Positions 31,724 through 34,646 of a DNA stretch of 34,646 nucleotides are shown here, in pieces. A model generated the notes under the pieces. That model saw only the letters and a list, made by a program, of their open reading frames with translations. It ran no database searches and was not told where the DNA came from. Within the stretch, counting starts at the first letter, position 1. Every line of letters begins with the position of its first letter. The position numbers and the translations under genes were made by a program. Source of the stretch: Thermoplasmata archaeon (lineage in GTDB: Archaea; Thermoplasmatota; Thermoplasmata; Thermoplasmatales; GCA-001856825); contig JAJYRY010000002.1 of NCBI GenBank assembly GCA_021793855.1, positions 1 to 34,646 on the forward strand. The letters run 5' to 3'.

Positions 31724-32758
31724 ATGGAAGAGGAATATGAAATTCTTGAAAATACAGTTAAAGATTTTAATGCGAAATATGTGGAAAACAACTCAATAAA
31801 ATTTGAAAATGAGAGCATGGGGAAGGAATTCGTTAAGTTGCTCGCAGATCAGGGATTCTTTTCCATGATGGGACAGTCTGGAGAAGAAGTTGCAGATGTC
31901 AAGACGCTATCAGTAGTTCTTGAGAATCTTGCAAAGTCTGTTCCCGCGGTCGCCGTTAAGACACTTCTCGCAAACTCCTTTTTGAGCCTCGTAAAGGATC
32001 CTGAAGTTACCGAAGCTGTTGCTAACGGTTCCAAATCTGGGACAGTGACCTTTTCTGATCTACTAGTCGGTCCAGGGCAGAATGGCAGCCTTCTTTTGAG
32101 TGACGGTAAGATCAAGGGTGAGAAACAGTTCGTGGTTGGAAGCGATTCTGATTTTATTGTAACGCTTCTGGATACGGGAGAGCTTGTACTTCTAAAGTCT
32201 GGATTCACAGCAGGGAAGAAACTCAAGAGACTAGGGTTTAGGAGCATAGGCTTTTCTGCAGTAAATGTGAATTCATCTGACTATGAGGTGCTGAGCAAGG
32301 AAGGAAGAAAAGAGCTTGAAAAGTTGTACTATCAACTGTCAATCCCAGTCGCGGCAATTTCGCTTGGAATGAGTAAGGCAGTTTCACAAAAGGGTCTGGA
32401 TTATGCCAAGGTGAGAACTGCATTTGGACACTATTTGAAGGATTTCCAACCGCTCGCATTCGAGCTGACTTCACTCATAGCAGAGACGGAGATTCTGCAA
32501 CGCTATTTCGAGGTACTGATATCTACCTCTCCGAGCAGGAAAGAAGCCATGTTCCTAAAGCACAAGGCACTCGCGCTCGCCAAAGACATCAGCAAGACTT
32601 CTTTGCAGATACACGGTGGATACGGATATCTGGAAGACTTTGGAATTGAGAAATTCTACAGGGATTCGATGGCCCTGTCTGTGCTTTTCCACAACGAAGA
32701 ACACGAGATGGAAGTTCTGTCCACATTGGTTTTTGAGACCAAGGCGGGGTTTGTTTAG
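31724..32758 (+). CDS. Acyl-CoA dehydrogenase-like subunit lacking catalytic Glu
   Basis: Protein of 344 residues, homologous to acyl-CoA dehydrogenases over the C-terminal helical domain: GLDYAKVRTAFGHYLKDFQ, then DISKTSLQIHGGYGYLEDFGIEKFYRDS. At the position of the catalytic Glu, where its neighbour has WEGT, it reads FHNE. The mid-domain FAD block T-E-x-x-x-GSD is also missing. It lies five bases after the catalytic-subunit gene. The pattern resembles alpha2-beta2 dehydrogenases of steroid and branched-acid catabolism, in which one subunit gives the base and the other completes the FAD and substrate pockets. Whether it forms such a complex is inference. Confidence 0.82.
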   Translation: MEEEYEILENTVKDFNAKYVENNSIKFENESMGKEFVKLLADQGFFSMMGQSGEEVADVKTLSVVLENLAKSVPAVAVKTLLANSFLSLVKDPEVTEAVANGSKSGTVTFSDLLVGPGQNGSLLLSDGKIKGEKQFVVGSDSDFIVTLLDTGELVLLKSGFTAGKKLKRLGFRSIGFSAVNVNSSDYEVLSKEGRKELEKLYYQLSIPVAAISLGMSKAVSQKGLDYAKVRTAFGHYLKDFQPLAFELTSLIAETEILQRYFEVLISTSPSRKEAMFLKHKALALAKDISKTSLQIHGGYGYLEDFGIEKFYRDSMALSVLFHNEEHEMEVLSTLVFETKAGFV

Positions 32759-32887
32759 AACTACACGAGAATACTCTCTTAAGTGGAATGCTTGTGGGAA
32801 TATCACCTGAACGGCAATGGGTAAGAGTTACTTATGATTAACAATATGACACTCTAAACCGCGTTCCTCTCAAACTTTTGTTTTCAA

Positions 32888-33448
32888 TTAGAAACTCCTA
32901 TTGAAATTGACTGTCCGGTAGATTATTTCTTCTTGAGTAGCTCCGTAGTGGGAAGCTATCTTGAGAGCTGCCTCCCTCGGAGTGAGAATAGAAGTATCGA
33001 TGCTCAGGGATCTATCTCCAGTCACCTTTCCAAACAGGTAGTATTTTCCTCAACAAATCTTCCAATTCATTTCCTGAATTCAGTTTACCCCATTCTCTCC
33101 TTGATCTAATTTTCACTCTTCTTAGTATCTCTTCTTTATTACAATGAAATGGACAGAACAGACCATGCCCCTTTTTGATTCGATAAGGTTCCTTATATTT
33201 CCTCCATATTTGTCATTGAGACCCTTGTAGCAGAGCATGGTGAAAATGGTGTTTGTGTCTTCCTCCACAGCTGCCTATATCATTTCGTTTCTGAATTTCC
33301 CTACTAATTGCCAGAAGAATGGAGTTCCAAAATCAAAGATAAATCTAACCTCCTGAATAGAGATATGGTTGTGGAACAATTTGAATCATGTATACTTCTA
33401 GAGTTCTATTGCTACCATCAGTTTCCCCACAGGTGGTGGACCGTGCAT
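32888..33448 (-). pseudogene. Decayed P-loop kinase (shikimate-kinase-like AAA family)
   Basis: Minus-strand remnant of a full-length gene of about 187 codons. Reading from the ATG at 33448 gives a Walker A motif, MHGPPPVGK, then, through nonsense codons, LFHNHISIQEVRFIFDFGTP, FWQLVGKFRNEMI and NTIFTMLCYKGLNDKYGG. Three in-frame stops fall after IEL, KYT and EMI. Two frameshifts follow: one near CSVHF (continuing as CNKEEILRRVKIRSR) and one near LLRK (continuing as YYLFGKVTGDRSLSIDTS), before ILTPREAALKIASHYG. The order of blocks matches small P-loop kinases often annotated as shikimate-kinase-like. The flanks (32759-32887, 33449-33527) show nothing else. Confidence 0.75.
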
Positions 33449-33527
33449 GAATATTAACTCAACTTCTATCCCCTTCCTTCACGCGTCTCAAATAGTGGTG
33501 GATGACCAGATCAAATATGGATTATCG

Positions 33528-34646
33528 TTATTTTGACTCTCTGAGCTCCCTTCTCAATATCTTTCCGACCAATGTTTTTGGAAGGTCCTTCCTGAATTCT
33601 ACCGACCTAGGAACTTTGAACTTCGCAATCTTGTTATGGAAAAAGTCAATGATTTCCTGTTCTGTCGCACTTTGTCCATCCTTCAGGACTACGAAGGCTT
33701 TGACAACCTCACCGTGGGCTGCATCCTTCACGCCAATTGCTGCCGCTTCCTTGACCTTTGGATTCTGATAGAGAACCTCTTCAACTTCCCTCGGATAGAC
33801 ATTGAACCCCCCGACTATGATTACATCCTTCTTTCTGTCTACGATATAGAAATATCCCTCTTCGTCCATCTTCGCAATATCCCCGGTGTGAAGCCAGCCA
33901 TCTTTCAAGACTCCGTTTGTCTCGTCAGGATTCTTGTAGTATCCCTGCATGACCTGTGGACCCTTTACCAGCAGTTCGCCCTCTGCACCAACAGGCATAT
34001 TTTTAGTACCGTTTTCCAGATCAACGATCTTCGCGTAAGTGGATGGAACTGGTAGACCGATCGAACCTGACTTTATCTTCCCAAACAGAGGATTCACGTG
34101 AGTGACTGGTGAAGCTTCAGTGAGCCCGTAACCTTCAACAAGATGCCCCCCTGTGACTTTATTCCATTTCTCTATTATCTCCACTGGCAACGGCGCAGAG
34201 CCTGATATACAATACTGGATGGATTTCATATCGACATTTTGGAGCTCTTTGTGAAGGAGAATACCTCCATATAGGGTTGGCACACCGGGGAAGAAGGTTG
34301 GGTGATATTTCTTAATCAGTTTGAAAATGCCATCTATGTCTGGCTTTGGTTGGAGGACAATTGATGCACCAATCTTTATCGGGAAGTTCATGGCTACGGT
34401 CATTCCAAAAACGTGGAAGAAGGGAATAACACTGAGCATTACGTCTTTGCCGAACCCTTGACCTGGAAGACATGCTACCGACTGGATGGTGTTACACACC
34501 AGGTTCCTGTTCGAAAGCATAGCTCCCTTTGGTACTCCGGTCGTACCTCCAGTGTATTGCAAAACCGCAAGTGAATTTGTATCGTTGTTCTCCTCTGAAC
34601 TGGGCTGGAAAGATCGATGTTCTTCAAACTTCCTGTATTTCTCTGG
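33528..34646 (-). CDS. Long-chain acyl-CoA synthetase, C-terminal part (cut by window end)
   Basis: AMP-forming acyl-CoA ligase; 372 residues are visible and the frame is open to the end of the window, so the N-terminus lies beyond it. Motifs in order: the ATP-binding YTGGTTGVPKGAML, the adenylate motif GYGLTEASP, DGWLHTGDIAKMDEEGY, the hinge VDRKKDVIIVGGFNVYPREVE split across the two C-terminal domains, and the catalytic Lys in LVGKILRRELR near the stop. It activates free fatty acids to acyl-CoA. It is convergent with the thiolase/dehydrogenase operon and fits the same beta-oxidation island. Chain-length preference cannot be told. Confidence 0.93.
   Translation of the reverse strand, partial: PEKYRKFEEHRSFQPSSEENNDTNSLAVLQYTGGTTGVPKGAMLSNRNLVCNTIQSVACLPGQGFGKDVMLSVIPFFHVFGMTVAMNFPIKIGASIVLQPKPDIDGIFKLIKKYHPTFFPGVPTLYGGILLHKELQNVDMKSIQYCISGSAPLPVEIIEKWNKVTGGHLVEGYGLTEASPVTHVNPLFGKIKSGSIGLPVPSTYAKIVDLENGTKNMPVGAEGELLVKGPQVMQGYYKNPDETNGVLKDGWLHTGDIAKMDEEGYFYIVDRKKDVIIVGGFNVYPREVEEVLYQNPKVKEAAAIGVKDAAHGEVVKAFVVLKDGQSATEQEIIDFFHNKIAKFKVPRSVEFRKDLPKTLVGKILRRELRESK

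Noticed and set aside
31724..32758. Second dehydrogenase as a pseudogene
   Set aside because: The frame is intact, correctly spaced in the operon and conserved in the helical domain; the missing Glu and FAD motif fit a non-catalytic partner subunit better than decay.
1..34646. CRISPR arrays, tRNA or rRNA genes, integrase or attachment sites
   Set aside because: No regularly spaced direct repeats, cloverleaf or rRNA-like segments, or recombinase genes were seen on reading both strands; short tRNA-like folds cannot be fully excluded without a dedicated scan.

Overview
The window looks like chromosomal DNA from a heterotrophic archaeon, most likely of the Thermoplasmata (Thermoplasmatales-like). 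The evidence is a UPF0147 protein, two class III (Pilin_N) pilins, an archaeal COG1099 TatD-like hydrolase, an MMPL exporter with about 40 N-glycosylation sequons in one outer domain, and TATA-like boxes about 24-27 nt before start codons, which suggests mostly leaderless mRNAs. GTG and TTG starts are common. I cannot fix the genus from sequence alone. No rRNA, tRNA, CRISPR array or intact insertion sequence was seen.

Layout. 1-2377: a DHA2-type drug exporter with its MarR regulator, translationally overlapped. 2398-5722 (minus): an esterase, a FAD amine/amino-acid oxidase and an ornithine-cyclodeaminase/mu-crystallin-type enzyme. 5794-12613: an accessory-looking stretch with two pilins, a pair of tandem zinc-knuckle/winged-helix paralogues, several small membrane proteins (one of only 33 residues), a membrane protein overlapping a winged-helix regulator, a stand-alone AsnC-type ligand-binding domain and UPF0147. 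12607-14654 (minus): a two-subunit B12-dependent acyl-CoA mutase, divergent from an AcnA-type aconitase. 17473-22599: a membrane protein, the TatD-like hydrolase and the large MMPL transporter.

22871-34646 is a compact fatty-acid/branched-acid beta-oxidation island: SCP2 lipid carrier; 3-hydroxyacyl-CoA dehydrogenase/enoyl-CoA hydratase fusion; membrane Fe-S ETF:quinone oxidoreductase (FadF/EMO type); EtfB and EtfA; thiolase; two adjacent acyl-CoA dehydrogenase subunits, one with and one without the catalytic Glu; and an acyl-CoA synthetase cut by the window end. A decayed P-loop kinase pseudogene (three nonsense codons, two frameshifts) lies between the dehydrogenases and the synthetase.

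The genes can be joined into one route: acid activation (synthetase), acyl-CoA oxidation (dehydrogenase pair to Etf to EMO to quinone), hydration and second oxidation (fusion protein), thiolysis, then acetyl-CoA entry to the citrate cycle (aconitase). The mutase is the most informative link. Its two specificity positions read Phe/Gln, the isobutyryl-CoA mutase pattern, not the Tyr/Arg of methylmalonyl-CoA mutase, so it may feed isobutyryl-CoA (from valine) into the butyryl-CoA branch of this pathway. That is inference from residues and context.
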